From: VXYK01 sp965221585
Lineage (GTDB): Bacteria; Actinomycetota; Acidimicrobiia; Acidimicrobiales; Aldehydirespiratoraceae
Reading direction: 5' to 3'
DNA length: 64,000 nucleotides
Assembly (NCBI GenBank): GCA_965221585.1
Contig: OZ244898.1
Location: 1,798,001 to 1,862,000, forward strand
The position numbers and the translations under genes are program-made. Below are positions 9,235 through 20,463 of this stretch, one piece after another. The notes under the pieces were generated by a model. It made no database searches. It saw only the letters and a list, made by a program, of their open reading frames with translations, and was not told where the DNA came from. The first letter of the stretch is position 1; each line of letters starts with the position of its first letter.

Positions 9235-11225
9235 GACGCCACCCCGGCCGGACGACGAGTGTCGGCGTCGCTCTTTCCGGCGCTGATCGGCCGCTGCGCC
9301 AGCACCACCGGCACAGCCCCGCCCCCGCTCAGATCGACTCCGGTCCCCTGGCTTCCTCCCGCGGGAGGCGAGGCGGACGCCACGACATGCTCGATCCCGT
9401 AGCCCGTACAGGCGCCGCAGTCGTAACAGGGTGTCCAACGGCAGTCCTCGAGACCCAGTTCATTGAGCGAGTCGCGCCAGTCCTGCCACAGGAAGTCCTT
9501 GTGCAGACCGGCCGAGAGATGGTCCCAGGCGAGCACCTCGTCGGAGCGGCGGTGACGGTGGACGTACCAGTCGACGTCGCAGCCATTGACGGCCATGGCC
9601 TCGAGCCAGAGGTCGTAGTCGAAGTGCTCCGACCACTCCTGGAACGTGCCACCCCTACGCCAGACATACTCGATCACGGGACCCAAGCGGCGGTCCCCGC
9701 GACTGGTGATGCCCTCCGCGAGGGTTGCTTTGGGGTCGTGCCATTTCAGCTGCACGCCCCTGGCCCGTCGCAGGTCGTCGCGCAGCAACCCGATCTTGCG
9801 CGTCAGCTCAGCCACAGTGTTCTGGCCGAACCACTGGAACGGCGTGAACGGCTTGGGCACGAATCCCCCCACCGAGACTGTCACCGACGGCGACGAGTGA
9901 TGGCTGCGGCCGAGCGCCACACAATTACGGGCGAGTTCGGCGATTCCGAGCGTGTCCTCGTCGGTCTCGGTTGGAAGTCCGGTCAGGAAGTACAGCTTCA
10001 TGCGCCGCCAACCCTGGCTGTAGGCGCTCTCGACTGCTCCGTACAGGTCCTCTTCGCGAATGAGCTTGTTGATGACCTGACGCATCCGCCAGGAACCCGC
10101 CTCGGGCGCGAAAGTCAGACCGGTGCGGCGGGCCCGCTGGATCTGGGCGGCTATGCCGACGGTGAATGCGTCCACCCTCAGGCTCGGCAGCGCAACACTC
10201 ACCTGATCGCAGCCGGCGTCGCTGACCGTGTCGCCGATCACCTGCTCGATTCCGCTGAAATCCGCGGTCGAGAGCGACGTGAGCGCAACCTCGTCGTATC
10301 CCGTGCGGGCCAAACCGTCGCTGATCATGGTGCGAACCTGCTCGGCGGGACGCTCGCGGACAGGACGGGTGATCATGCCCGCCTGACAGAACCGGCAACC
10401 CCTGGTGCAGCCCCGGAACACCTCCACCGACAGACGGTCGTGCACAACCTCTGTCAACGGAACGAGCTGCTGTTTGGGATAGGGCCAGTCAGCGAGGTCG
10501 GCGACCGTGCGCTTCTCCACCGTGGACGGCACGTCCGCGTAGCGGGGCACGACCTCCGCGATGAACCCGCCGGAGTACGTCACCTCATACATCGAGGGGA
10601 CGTAGACCCCTGCGATCTTCGCCATCTCCCTCAGTATCCGGCTGCGGGAACCACCGGAACGTCCGGTTCGCTTCCAGTCGCACAGCAGCTCCGTGATCTC
10701 GCCGACAACCTCCTCACCGTCGCCGAGCACCACGAAGTCGACGAAATCAGCGATCGGTTCCGGGTTGTAGGTGCAGTGACCACCCACGCCGATCAACGGA
10801 TCGTCGTCTGAGCGCGAATCCGAGTGGATCGGCACCCCCGCAAGATCAATGCAGTTCACGAGGTTCGTGTAGGTGAGTTCGGCGCTGAGGTTGAACGCAA
10901 TGACATCGAAGTCGCCCGCGGGGCGGTGAGTGTCCACCGAGAACAGCGGCAACCTCTCGCTCCGCAACAGAGCCTCCAGGTCGGTCCAGGGAGCATAGGC
11001 ACGCTCAGCTGCCGCGTCGTCACGCTCATTGAGAATCTCATAGAGGATCTGCAGACCCTGGTTGGGCAGCCCGATCTCGTAGGTGTCCGGGTAGCTCAGC
11101 AACCAGCTGACGATCGCAGGACCGTGAGTCGGCTTCTGCGCGCCCTGCTCGCAGCCGATGTAGCGCGCCGGTTTCTGTACCTGCGGAAGCAGGTTCTCGA
11201 GACGGGGCCACAGCGACACGGACAC
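9231..11225 (-). CDS. B12-binding-type radical SAM protein, TIGR03960 family
   Basis: A 664-residue radical SAM protein. The N-terminal ~230 residues resemble the B12-binding-like region of the family. The 4Fe-4S motif is in FRGCTRGCRFCQAG (CxxxCxxC, near residue 270). A C-terminal cysteine cluster (CRWTPCYDCGACTGYG) suggests a second metal centre. The substrate is unknown. The gene overlaps the TIGR03936 partner by 4 bases and precedes RNase E/G, L21 and L27, a conserved neighbourhood that has led to speculation about an RNA- or ribosome-related role. That role is inference only. Confidence 0.92.
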   Translation of the reverse strand: MSVSLWPRLENLLPQVQKPARYIGCEQGAQKPTHGPAIVSWLLSYPDTYEIGLPNQGLQILYEILNERDDAAAERAYAPWTDLEALLRSERLPLFSVDTHRPAGDFDVIAFNLSAELTYTNLVNCIDLAGVPIHSDSRSDDDPLIGVGGHCTYNPEPIADFVDFVVLGDGEEVVGEITELLCDWKRTGRSGGSRSRILREMAKIAGVYVPSMYEVTYSGGFIAEVVPRYADVPSTVEKRTVADLADWPYPKQQLVPLTEVVHDRLSVEVFRGCTRGCRFCQAGMITRPVRERPAEQVRTMISDGLARTGYDEVALTSLSTADFSGIEQVIGDTVSDAGCDQVSVALPSLRVDAFTVGIAAQIQRARRTGLTFAPEAGSWRMRQVINKLIREEDLYGAVESAYSQGWRRMKLYFLTGLPTETDEDTLGIAELARNCVALGRSHHSSPSVTVSVGGFVPKPFTPFQWFGQNTVAELTRKIGLLRDDLRRARGVQLKWHDPKATLAEGITSRGDRRLGPVIEYVWRRGGTFQEWSEHFDYDLWLEAMAVNGCDVDWYVHRHRRSDEVLAWDHLSAGLHKDFLWQDWRDSLNELGLEDCRWTPCYDCGACTGYGIEHVVASASPPAGGSQGTGVDLSGGGAVPVVLAQRPISAGKSDADTRRPAGVAS

Positions 11226-11274
11226 TCATTGAGGCTACCCGCACGCCATAGCTACCACGCTCCGCTCCCCTCCT

Positions 11275-11347
11275 AGCTACGCTCCGCCCTCGGGCGCTCC
11301 GCCTCAGCTACGCTCCACTCTTGGGCGCTCCGCCTCAGCTACGCTCC
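11275..11347. repeat. 31-bp tandem array at the 3' end of rodA
   Basis: Two adjacent 31-base units (11275-11305 and 11306-11336) differ at only a few positions and are followed by an 11-base partial third unit. Each begins AGCTACGCTCC. On the minus strand the array carries the rodA stop codon: the last codons (AERS, stop) are made of repeat sequence. The 50 bases to the left, up to the radical SAM start, hold degenerate fragments of the same motif. Confidence 0.85.
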
Positions 11348-12519
11348 GCAAAATCGAACCGGCGGCGGTATACGCCCATGACCAGACCCAGCGCGACCAT
11401 CGAGGTGAGCATCGACGACCCGCCGTACGAGACCAGCGGGAGCGGAATCCCCGTCACCGGCATCATCCCCATGGTCATACCGGCGCTCTGGAAGGCCTGA
11501 AACAGGAACATCGCCATGACCCCGATCGTGATCAGCCGATCGAACGAGTCGGTTGCCCGCACCGCGATCCTCCAGATCCGAAACAGCATCAACGCATACA
11601 ACCCCAGCAGCAAGCCCGCCCCACGAAACCCCAGCTCCTCGCCTGCAACCGAGAAGATGAAGTCCGTCTGCTGCTCTGGCACAAGGTTCGAACGGGTCTG
11701 CGTACCCTGGAACAGGCCCTGGCCGAACAGTCCCCCGTTGCCGATGGCGATCTGGGACTGCTCGACGTTGAAAGCCGCTCGGGCCGCCTCCGGACCCAGC
11801 GCAACAAGGTCCTCCTCATCAAGGACGAACACCTGGAGCCGGTCCTCCTGATACTCCGCAAGCACATCGGACTGGAAGATCCCGACCACAACCGCAACCG
11901 CGATCACCGCCAGAGCCGCAATGAACCGCAACTTGACCCCGCTCATGGCGATCATCGCGGCCACGATGACGACATAGACGAGGATCGTTCCCACATCGGG
12001 CTGACGCAGGATCAGAACGACCGGCACTGCAGCGAGAGCCAAGCCCACCAGCAACCGTCTGGTTCGCACTTCCTCGACCGCCAGGACCGCGGCGAGGACG
12101 ACGATGAGTATCACCTTGCCGGGCTCCGAAGGCTGAAAGCTGAACCCGCTGACGCTGTACCAGGCGCGCGCTCCCCTCACGTTGTCGCCGAACAGCAGCA
12201 GACCGCCCAACAGCAGGAGCAGCCCGACGTAGGCCGCACCAGTCCAGGCCCGGATGGTGCGGACACTGAGATGAGCCACGAACACCGCGGCGATCAGGCC
12301 CAGAACCGCGAACGCGATCTGACGTTCAAGCAACGAGTAGTCGGGCGGTTCGAGCGGCGTAGCCGAGCCGCGCGTGGCGGAGAAGACCAGCACCGCTCCC
12401 ATCGCAGTGATCAGCAGCACCGTGGTGATCAGCACCGGGTCCAGCACGAACCACCAACGCTGATCATCCTCCTCGGCGAGCGGCACGTTGCGAGAGGTGA
12501 AGGTACCCGGGGCTGTCAC
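11335..12519 (-). CDS. rodA: SEDS peptidoglycan polymerase RodA
   Basis: Glycosyltransferase that polymerises glycan strands during elongation, working with the PBP2 transpeptidase upstream. The 394 residues have about ten transmembrane segments and the SEDS signatures (FSFQPSEPGKV; IAIGNGGLFGQGLFQGTQ; EQQTDFIFSVAGEELGF; GIPLPLVSYGGSSML). The N-terminal 25 residues are cytoplasmic. The start overlaps the mrdA stop by 4 bases. The final four residues and the stop codon fall within a tandem repeat. Confidence 0.95.
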   Translation of the reverse strand: MTAPGTFTSRNVPLAEEDDQRWWFVLDPVLITTVLLITAMGAVLVFSATRGSATPLEPPDYSLLERQIAFAVLGLIAAVFVAHLSVRTIRAWTGAAYVGLLLLLGGLLLFGDNVRGARAWYSVSGFSFQPSEPGKVILIVVLAAVLAVEEVRTRRLLVGLALAAVPVVLILRQPDVGTILVYVVIVAAMIAMSGVKLRFIAALAVIAVAVVVGIFQSDVLAEYQEDRLQVFVLDEEDLVALGPEAARAAFNVEQSQIAIGNGGLFGQGLFQGTQTRSNLVPEQQTDFIFSVAGEELGFRGAGLLLGLYALMLFRIWRIAVRATDSFDRLITIGVMAMFLFQAFQSAGMTMGMMPVTGIPLPLVSYGGSSMLTSMVALGLVMGVYRRRFDFAERS

Positions 12520-14648
12520 TGCGTCGCTCCGTCCGCTGAAACCGTCGCCTGCAGTCCGGCATCGCGCGCCGCGAGCAGGGCCTCGATACGAGCCACCTGC
12601 TCAAGCTCCTTCTCGTCGAGCGTCAACGCTCGCGGCATGTTGTTGCGTGCGATGGGCTCAAGTATCGCAGCCGCGACCGGCGCGGCGGCGACGCTGCCGA
12701 ATCCGCTCTCCTCCATCACCACCGCGATGGCGATCTCCGGGGGCCCGTCCACGTCGACCCCGGCCTCGGGGAAATCGTTGGGGCCCCAAGCCACGAAGAG
12801 GCTCGTGTCCGCCTTCCCGTCGACTTCGGCGGTCCCGGTCTTCCCGGCAACCGGCCACTGGTCAATGGGGAAAGTCCCACCCTGGAAGGCGCTCGCAGCG
12901 GTACCACGGACCGCGCCGAACCTGGGAACTCCCAACAAACCCCGCATGATCGGCTCGGTCACCTCAGGTCCCAAGTCGAGTTCGTCCAACACCCGCGGGC
13001 CGAACTCGACGATCGAATCGCCCTGCGGACTCGAGATCTGCAACGCGACGTTGGGTTGATGGAGGATGCCGCCGTTGGCGAACGTGGCGTAGGTGTTGGC
13101 GAGCTGGATCGGCGTCACCAGGACGTCACCCTGACCGATCGACAACAGGATGGTGTCGCCGGCGAACCACTGATCCCCGTCGCGGATGAAGACACCCTGG
13201 GAGAACTTCAGATCGAAGTAGTCGCGGTCCGGCACCACACCGGCACGCTCGTAGGGAAGCTGCACTCCGGTGGTACCGCCGAGACCCAGGAGCCTCGCGG
13301 TCGTCTGAATCCCCTCATCGCCCTGCGGCCCGCGCTCGCGGGTGAAGAACCCCTCACCGGCGAGTCGATAGAAATAGACGTCGCTCGACACGGTCAGCGC
13401 GTCGGCAAGGTCGACGTGACGCGAACCCACGAAGGGACTGTCGAACGCGCAGGTGCCCTCCAGTTCGGTTCCCGTCTCGCAGAACGGGTAGATGTAGCTC
13501 CCCTCGTCGTTCACGAACTCGTGGGTGCCGCCGAAGAGCTCGTCGATCACCCCATGCTGGACCGCAGCCACAGAAGTGACCAGTTTCCAGGTTGAACCCG
13601 GAGCGTAGGAGCCCTGAATGGCTCGGTTCAGAATCGGCCAGTAGTTGTCATCGGAGGTCAGCAGATTGAACTCCTCGGTGGAGATTCCAGTGGCGAACTG
13701 CGACGGGTCGTAGGTCGGGAACGATGCCATGGCCAGCACGTCGCCGTTCTGGGGATTGATCGCGACCACAGACCCGGCCGGGGCCAAGACATCCGGCTCC
13801 TCCGCCTCAACCCGGGTCCTGATCAGCCCCAGGGCGAGCTGCTCCTCAGCACGAGCCTGCAGGTCGATGTCGATCGTCAACCACACATCGTTGCCGGGTC
13901 TGGGAGCGACACCGGGATGCTCGCGGATGACCTCCCCCACATTGTTGACCTCCAACAGACGAATGCCGGGAACACCCCGCAGCTCGAGCTCGAAGATCCT
14001 CTCGATGCCGGTCTTTCCGATCTGGCTGTTCAGCTGGTAGGTCTTGGCATCCTGGGCGTCGGGGTCGAGGTTGGCGTTCGCCTGCTCCTGCTCTGCTCGG
14101 GTGACCGGACCCACATAACCCAGAAGATGCGCGGCGAGGCTGCCGTAGGGGTAGCTGCGGATGGTGCGCTGCTCCACACGGACTCCGGGAAACTGGTCAG
14201 GGCGCTCCCCCAGATAGACCATGAGCTTGGAGTTGACGTCGACCGCGATCGGGATCCGGTCGAAGGGCCCGTAGCGGGGATCGTTGACCTCAGCGGAGAT
14301 CGACGACACCTTGGTCGGCCGGCCGGAGCGGCTGATCGCCAGAGCGAGCCGCCTGAAGACCTCGAGAGCCTCCTCCTCATCAAGGGACTCGAGAACCTTT
14401 CGGTCGAACGTCACGACCTGAACGACCTTGTTGTCGACAAGGACGCGACCATTGCGATCGAGGATCCGGCCACGGGGCGCTTCCTCATAGACCGGCTCAA
14501 GCACATTGGTCAGCGCCTCCTGGCTCAGAACCTCGTGCTCGATCCCCTGCAGGAACCACAGCCGGGCCACCAGAGCGCCAAAGAGGATCAAGGCCACGAA
14601 CGCGAAGATCCGCAGCCGCAGCTTCAACTGTTCGTCGTCGACGGCCAT
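12516..14648 (-). CDS. mrdA: Penicillin-binding protein 2 (elongation transpeptidase)
   Basis: Class B PBP that crosslinks peptidoglycan in the elongasome. The 710-residue protein has a short cytoplasmic tail, one membrane anchor at about residues 13-32, a pedestal domain, and a transpeptidase domain with SxxK in GSTWK, the second motif in SSDVYFYRL, and KTG in AGKTGTAEV. The C-terminus runs about 70 residues beyond the KTG strand and ends in a charged helix. The start follows the mreD stop by 18 bases, and the stop overlaps rodA. Confidence 0.95.
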   Translation of the reverse strand: MAVDDEQLKLRLRIFAFVALILFGALVARLWFLQGIEHEVLSQEALTNVLEPVYEEAPRGRILDRNGRVLVDNKVVQVVTFDRKVLESLDEEEALEVFRRLALAISRSGRPTKVSSISAEVNDPRYGPFDRIPIAVDVNSKLMVYLGERPDQFPGVRVEQRTIRSYPYGSLAAHLLGYVGPVTRAEQEQANANLDPDAQDAKTYQLNSQIGKTGIERIFELELRGVPGIRLLEVNNVGEVIREHPGVAPRPGNDVWLTIDIDLQARAEEQLALGLIRTRVEAEEPDVLAPAGSVVAINPQNGDVLAMASFPTYDPSQFATGISTEEFNLLTSDDNYWPILNRAIQGSYAPGSTWKLVTSVAAVQHGVIDELFGGTHEFVNDEGSYIYPFCETGTELEGTCAFDSPFVGSRHVDLADALTVSSDVYFYRLAGEGFFTRERGPQGDEGIQTTARLLGLGGTTGVQLPYERAGVVPDRDYFDLKFSQGVFIRDGDQWFAGDTILLSIGQGDVLVTPIQLANTYATFANGGILHQPNVALQISSPQGDSIVEFGPRVLDELDLGPEVTEPIMRGLLGVPRFGAVRGTAASAFQGGTFPIDQWPVAGKTGTAEVDGKADTSLFVAWGPNDFPEAGVDVDGPPEIAIAVVMEESGFGSVAAAPVAAAILEPIARNNMPRALTLDEKELEQVARIEALLAARDAGLQATVSADGATQ

Positions 14649-14666
14649 CGTCTCAACCCGAAGAGA

Positions 14667-15176
14667 TCATCGAACGGCTCCCACAACACCGAATCCCGAC
14701 TTGGGTCCAACGGACCAAGCGATCAAGGGCCGGGTCAGCGGCGCCGCCGCCGCATTGACCAGCCCGGCGATGAGCGAGACGCGGAGCATCTCCAGGTCGA
14801 CGAGACCTCGTTGTCCCATGACCTCCCCCAACAGGGCATAACCAGCGACCGCCGCGAACGTCCCGACCCCGGCAATCGCAGCCAGTTGCAGCTTCGAGTC
14901 TCGGAACAGTTCCGCTCCGCCGGTCCCGACCGCGAAGGCCACCATGGCAAACACGATCGCCGAGAGGCCCAGAGGAGTCGGCAGGTAGATGTCCCAGAAC
15001 AGACCGATCACGAACGCCGCTGTCGGTCCATGCTTCGGCCCGAACCAGTAGCCGAACATCACCGCGAACAACACGAGCAACTCGGGAGCAACGCCTGCGA
15101 TCCTGACATCGGCAAACACCGTGACCTGCACAACCACCGCGACGAGCATCAGTGCGCCCAGCCTCAAGGGGATCAT
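14667..15176 (-). CDS. mreD: Rod shape-determining protein MreD
   Basis: Integral membrane protein of the elongasome. The 169 residues are almost entirely hydrophobic, with about five predicted membrane segments, and include the family-typical VQVTVFADVRIAGVAPELLVLF and GLFWDIYLPTPLG stretches. The start overlaps mreC by 4 bases. Sequence conservation in this family is low, so position between mreC and mrdA is an important part of the call. Confidence 0.88.
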   Translation of the reverse strand: MIPLRLGALMLVAVVVQVTVFADVRIAGVAPELLVLFAVMFGYWFGPKHGPTAAFVIGLFWDIYLPTPLGLSAIVFAMVAFAVGTGGAELFRDSKLQLAAIAGVGTFAAVAGYALLGEVMGQRGLVDLEMLRVSLIAGLVNAAAAPLTRPLIAWSVGPKSGFGVVGAVR

Positions 15177-16129
15177 TGGCCCACCTCATCGGCGCTTCCG
15201 GCGGCAGGGGGGTCGAGCAGGTCCGGGTCGAGATCGAGGGGGACGCTGGTACTCGGCACGACATCCACCAGCGGCGGGTCCTCGTACTGTTCGGTGATGA
15301 GGACCGACACGAACGCCAGATCCTCGACATCGTTCGCCAGCTCAACGAGGACTTCGAGAGCCAACTCATCCGCAGCGGGACGTACCTCGACGACCCGTCC
15401 GATGGGAACATCGGCGGTGTAGCGCGAGTCGGCGTCGGTCACGACCGCCGAACCGGTCTCGGGCAGCAGCGTCGTGTCTGAAATCTTGGGCCAGTTCGGT
15501 CCCTGATTGATGATGAACATCCCGGGTTCGCCAGGAACGGCATGACCGAGACCCACATCGTTGGTGGAGACCAGTCGCACCCCGACGAGCAGGTTCGGAT
15601 CGCTCAGCAACTGCACGGTCGAGGTCACCCCGTCTACCCGTTCCACCCTGCCCACGAGGCCCGCGCCCGTCACGACCGTCATACCCTCCGACAGACCGTG
15701 GCGGTGGCCTCTGTTGATCGTCACGACATCACTGGCAAAATTGCCGACCGGACCCCTTTCCACGCGGGCCGTGACGGTCGCGATGTCTCCGGCATAGGGC
15801 AGGTCCAGCGACTCCAAGAGCTGCTGATAGGCGCTGCTGTCGGCCTCCGCGGAGATCGCGGCACCTCGCATCGCGTCGATCTCCTGCTGCAGCGCGGCGT
15901 TCTCCGCTTCAAGGTCGTCGTATGAGAACAAAGAGTTCCAGATGTCACCAACCGGTGAGAAGATCGTCGTCGCCAACGAGTTGACCGGATGGAGGAGGTC
16001 TCGAACGAAGCCCTGAGCCGCCCGCGCCGACTCGAACCCCCGCAGATCAACAGTCAACAGGGTTATGGCGACGAGCGTGAGAAGGATCAGACGGTGACGA
16101 ACCCGCCCCGTCCGCTGAGCCAGCGCCAT
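15173..16129 (-). CDS. mreC: Rod shape-determining protein MreC
   Basis: Bitopic membrane protein whose extracytoplasmic beta domain couples MreB to PBP2 and RodA. The 318 residues show one N-terminal membrane helix (residues ~12-28), a coiled coil (LEAENAALQQEIDAMRG) and the MreC beta domain with the GHRHGLSEGMTVVTGAGLVGRV region. The last ~45 residues are acidic and proline-rich. The start lies 15 bases after the mreB stop. Confidence 0.94.
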   Translation of the reverse strand: MALAQRTGRVRHRLILLTLVAITLLTVDLRGFESARAAQGFVRDLLHPVNSLATTIFSPVGDIWNSLFSYDDLEAENAALQQEIDAMRGAAISAEADSSAYQQLLESLDLPYAGDIATVTARVERGPVGNFASDVVTINRGHRHGLSEGMTVVTGAGLVGRVERVDGVTSTVQLLSDPNLLVGVRLVSTNDVGLGHAVPGEPGMFIINQGPNWPKISDTTLLPETGSAVVTDADSRYTADVPIGRVVEVRPAADELALEVLVELANDVEDLAFVSVLITEQYEDPPLVDVVPSTSVPLDLDPDLLDPPAAGSADEVGQ

Positions 16130-16144
16130 GAAACCGCCTTGCGG

Positions 16145-17206
16145 TTACAGCTCGCCGGAGCTGAAGACTACGTCCCTCAGGGCCTCGAACTCCTCAAGAA
16201 CTTGACCTGACCCGACAGCAACGGCATACAGGGGCTGCCTGGCGATTCGAACCGGCATACCCGTCTCGTCCGCCAGCCGCTGGTCGATGTTGCGCAACAG
16301 GACTCCCCCGCCCGCCAGAGTGATGCCGCGCGCCATAATGTCCGCCGCGAGGTCGGGCGGGGTCTGGTCGAGAGTCGACTTGACAGCGTCGCAGACCGCG
16401 ACGATCGGTTCTTCGAGCGCGGTGCGAATGTCCTGAGTGCTCACGACGATGCTGCGGGGCAGGCCCGTCACAAGGTCTCGGCCGCGGATCTCCGCGCACA
16501 ACTCCCGCTCGAGCGGTGCCGCCGAACCGATCTGAACCTTCACTTCCTCAGCGGTGCGTTCACCGAGCGCAAGGCCGTGCTCCTTCTTGACGTGTTGGGC
16601 TATCGCATCATCGAGTTCATCGCCGCCGACACGGACCGATTGACTCGCCACGACACCCCCCAGGGAGATGACCGCGACCTCGGTGGTCCCACCGCCGATA
16701 TCGACGATCATGTTGCCCGTCGGCTCCTGAACCGGAAGACCCGCGCCGATCGCCGCAGCCATGGGCTCCTCGATGATGTAGGCGGGCTTGCTGGCGCCCG
16801 CGTACTCCGCGGCCTCCTGCACGGCGCGCTGCTCGACACCGGTGATTCCCGAAGGAACCGCGATCACCATGCGAGGCCGCGCCCACTTGCGCTGATGCAC
16901 TTTGCGGATGAAATACCGGAGCATCTTCTCGCAGATCTCGAAATCTGCGATGACGCCGTCCTTGAGGGGGCGGATGGCCTGAATGTTGGCCGGGGTGCGC
17001 CCGATCATCCGTTTAGCTTCAGACCCCACAGCCAACGGCCGGTTGTCGGTGGTGTCGATGGCGACCACGGACGGTTCGTCCAACACGACGCCTTCGCCGC
17101 GCACATAAACCAGCGTGTTCGCCGTGCCGAGATCGACTGCCATGTCGCGTCCCATAGCAGCCCGCAGACCACCACCCAACATGTTCTTGAATGAGTCTGC
17201 AGCCAT
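16145..17206 (-). CDS. mreB: Rod shape-determining protein MreB (actin homologue)
   Basis: Actin-like ATPase that positions cell-wall synthesis along the cell length. From the ATG at 17206 the protein has 353 residues, with phosphate-1 MAVDLGTANTLVY, phosphate-2 IVDIGGGTTEVAVISL and the adenosine loop GITLAGGGVLLRNI. A GAGG about 10 bases upstream supports this start over the longer open frame to 17314, whose extra 36 residues are not MreB-like. Intact mreBCD with mrdA and rodA indicates a rod-shaped cell. Confidence 0.96.
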   Translation of the reverse strand: MAADSFKNMLGGGLRAAMGRDMAVDLGTANTLVYVRGEGVVLDEPSVVAIDTTDNRPLAVGSEAKRMIGRTPANIQAIRPLKDGVIADFEICEKMLRYFIRKVHQRKWARPRMVIAVPSGITGVEQRAVQEAAEYAGASKPAYIIEEPMAAAIGAGLPVQEPTGNMIVDIGGGTTEVAVISLGGVVASQSVRVGGDELDDAIAQHVKKEHGLALGERTAEEVKVQIGSAAPLERELCAEIRGRDLVTGLPRSIVVSTQDIRTALEEPIVAVCDAVKSTLDQTPPDLAADIMARGITLAGGGVLLRNIDQRLADETGMPVRIARQPLYAVAVGSGQVLEEFEALRDVVFSSGEL

Positions 17207-17376
17207 TAGCTCATTGCCTCGTTCCGGTCGCCGAAGTTGGCCCGGGAGAGCCCAGCACACACGGTGCTGTTCCCCCGCGCCCCAGTGTACGCAGAAATGC
17301 CGCCGCGATGCCAAGAATCGACTGCAAGCGACCGTGTGTTGACAACGGAGCCGATCGGTGGTGCAGTCATCTGAGA

Positions 17377-17793
17377 TCAGCCCCGGCCCAGTTCCGGGAA
17401 GAAGATCGCAATCTCGCGTTCCGCAGAATCAGCGGAGTCGCTGCCGTGGATCAAGTTCTCCGTGAACTGGTTGCCCAGGTCTCCACGGATCGTTCCCGGC
17501 GCCGCCTGCAGAGGGTCGGTCGCCCCCATCATCTGGCGAACCACACGCCAGGTCTCGGGCACGCCCTCGACAACCGCTACCAACACCGGACCTCGGCTCA
17601 TGAACGCGACCAAGTCGTTGTAGAACGACTTGCCCTGATGTTCTGCATAGTGGCGAGCAAGGGTCGCTTCGTCGAGAACCCTGAGTTGCGCCGCTGCGAG
17701 CTTCAGCCCCTTACGCTCGAATCGCCCGAGGATCTCGCCTACCAGACCTCGCTCGACCGCGTCCGGTTTGCAGATGATGAGAGTTCGATCCAT
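17377..17793 (-). CDS. ndk: Nucleoside diphosphate kinase
   Basis: Transfers gamma-phosphate between nucleoside di- and triphosphates through a phosphohistidine. The protein is 138 residues from ATG 17793 (MDRTLIICKPDAVERGLVGE). The active-site His116 is in NLIHGSDS. A longer in-frame start at 17829 adds 12 residues not found in the family. The gene lies between folC and mreB, a typical actinobacterial position, with about 170 bases separating it from mreB in which I see no gene. Confidence 0.97.
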   Translation of the reverse strand: MDRTLIICKPDAVERGLVGEILGRFERKGLKLAAAQLRVLDEATLARHYAEHQGKSFYNDLVAFMSRGPVLVAVVEGVPETWRVVRQMMGATDPLQAAPGTIRGDLGNQFTENLIHGSDSADSAEREIAIFFPELGRG

Positions 17794-17856
17794 GCGCTGG
17801 AAGGCTACCGTTTCGATTCCAAACGTCACCGCGCGGCCGAAGCGGGCTCGGCCCCG

Positions 17857-19143
17857 CTACAACTCGGCAGCGAACTCGCGTGCGACCTCCAACACGGTCA
17901 CCGAACCCGCAACCACGATCAGATCATCGTCGTCGCCCTGACCACAGACGAAGTCCAATGCTGTGGGGATGTCTGCAACAGCCTCGGCGTGCGCACCCAA
18001 AGAGACTGCCGCTTCACGAAGCGCACTCGCCGCAATACCGCGGGGAGTGGGAGCCGTACAGGTGACCACCAGGTCGAAACCCGCCACGCCGAGGGCTTTG
18101 AGAACCTCGGCAGGATCTCGTCCGTCCTGGATTCCGAAGACCAGGAATCGACGGTTGGTTCCTCTGAAATCCTCGTCGAGCGACCTTGCCAGCGCCTCCG
18201 CACCTGGGGGATTGTGGGCAGCATCGAGCAGCATCAGCGGACCGCGGTGCACCACCTCGAGCCGCCCCGGCGCCTCCACGGAACCGAGGGCCTCCTCCAC
18301 GACGTCCGAACCGAGCGGCGCGTCAAGAAACTCCTCTGCCGCGCAGACCGCCAACGCGGCATTCTGTCCCTGATAGGCACCATGAAGTCCCAGAAACACT
18401 TCAGAATGGGTGGTTCTCGGCGTTTGGATACTCAGCAGGCGGCCACCGACCGCCACTTCATTGCTCAACAGCGTGGGGTTGAGAATCGTCGCCGGCGACT
18501 GTTCAGCGACAATCTCGGCGAGCTCCTCGGTGCTCTCGCCAACAACCACGCTTGAGCCTTCCTTGACGATCCCGGCCTTCTCCTCGGCGACTCGACGCCA
18601 CCAACCCGGCGCCCCGTCGGTGTGGTCACGCCCGACGTTGGTGATGACCGCGACCTGTCCGTCAACCACGTTGGTCGCGTCGAACCGGCCCAGCATTCCC
18701 ACCTCAACCACCGCCACCTCGACCGCCTCGTTCGCAAAATGCGCGAAGGCGGCCGCGGTCACCGTCTCGAACCAGCTCAACGGTTCCAGTTCAGCCGCCT
18801 CCACGAGGCGTGCGATGTCACCGACAACCTGCCCGAACGTCGGCTCGTCGAGTTCAGTCGCCCCCACCCGGATCCGCTCGCGCGGAGTGACCAGATGGGG
18901 ACTCGTGTACAACCCGACCCTCAGTCCCATCGCGCTCAGCAACGACTCGATCATCCGCGCGGTCGAGCCCTTGCCGTTGGTGCCGGTGATGTGGATAGCC
19001 GGACAGGCGCGCTGAGGGTCGTCCAGGATTGCCATCACCTTGAGCATCTTGTCCAGCGACAGGCCCTTGATCGCTCCTGCACGCGGCTGAACTTCGTAGT
19101 TGATCAACCCGTCAAGATGATCCAACGCCTCTTGATAGTCCAA
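17857..19143 (-). CDS. folC: Folylpolyglutamate synthase / dihydrofolate synthase
   Basis: Adds glutamate to dihydropteroate or folates in an ATP-dependent Mur-ligase-type reaction. The 428 residues contain the P-loop TGTNGKGSTARMIESLL (near residue 50), the TNVGRDHTDG motif and the C-terminal AHNPPGAEAL motif. In many actinobacteria valS separates clpX from folC; here folC follows clpX after about 32 bases. Confidence 0.94.
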   Translation of the reverse strand: MDYQEALDHLDGLINYEVQPRAGAIKGLSLDKMLKVMAILDDPQRACPAIHITGTNGKGSTARMIESLLSAMGLRVGLYTSPHLVTPRERIRVGATELDEPTFGQVVGDIARLVEAAELEPLSWFETVTAAAFAHFANEAVEVAVVEVGMLGRFDATNVVDGQVAVITNVGRDHTDGAPGWWRRVAEEKAGIVKEGSSVVVGESTEELAEIVAEQSPATILNPTLLSNEVAVGGRLLSIQTPRTTHSEVFLGLHGAYQGQNAALAVCAAEEFLDAPLGSDVVEEALGSVEAPGRLEVVHRGPLMLLDAAHNPPGAEALARSLDEDFRGTNRRFLVFGIQDGRDPAEVLKALGVAGFDLVVTCTAPTPRGIAASALREAAVSLGAHAEAVADIPTALDFVCGQGDDDDLIVVAGSVTVLEVAREFAAEL

Positions 19144-19175
19144 GTCTGCCCCGTTGCCCGGCTATCAAACAGCGG

Positions 19176-20429
<1,254 letters not shown>

Positions 20430-20463
20430 TGGTTCCTGCCTCGCTTTCCGGACTTAGGTCGAT

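Noticed and set aside
13917..15422. 501-codon plus-strand frame
   Set aside because: Antisense to mrdA, mreD and mreC, all of which are clear family members.
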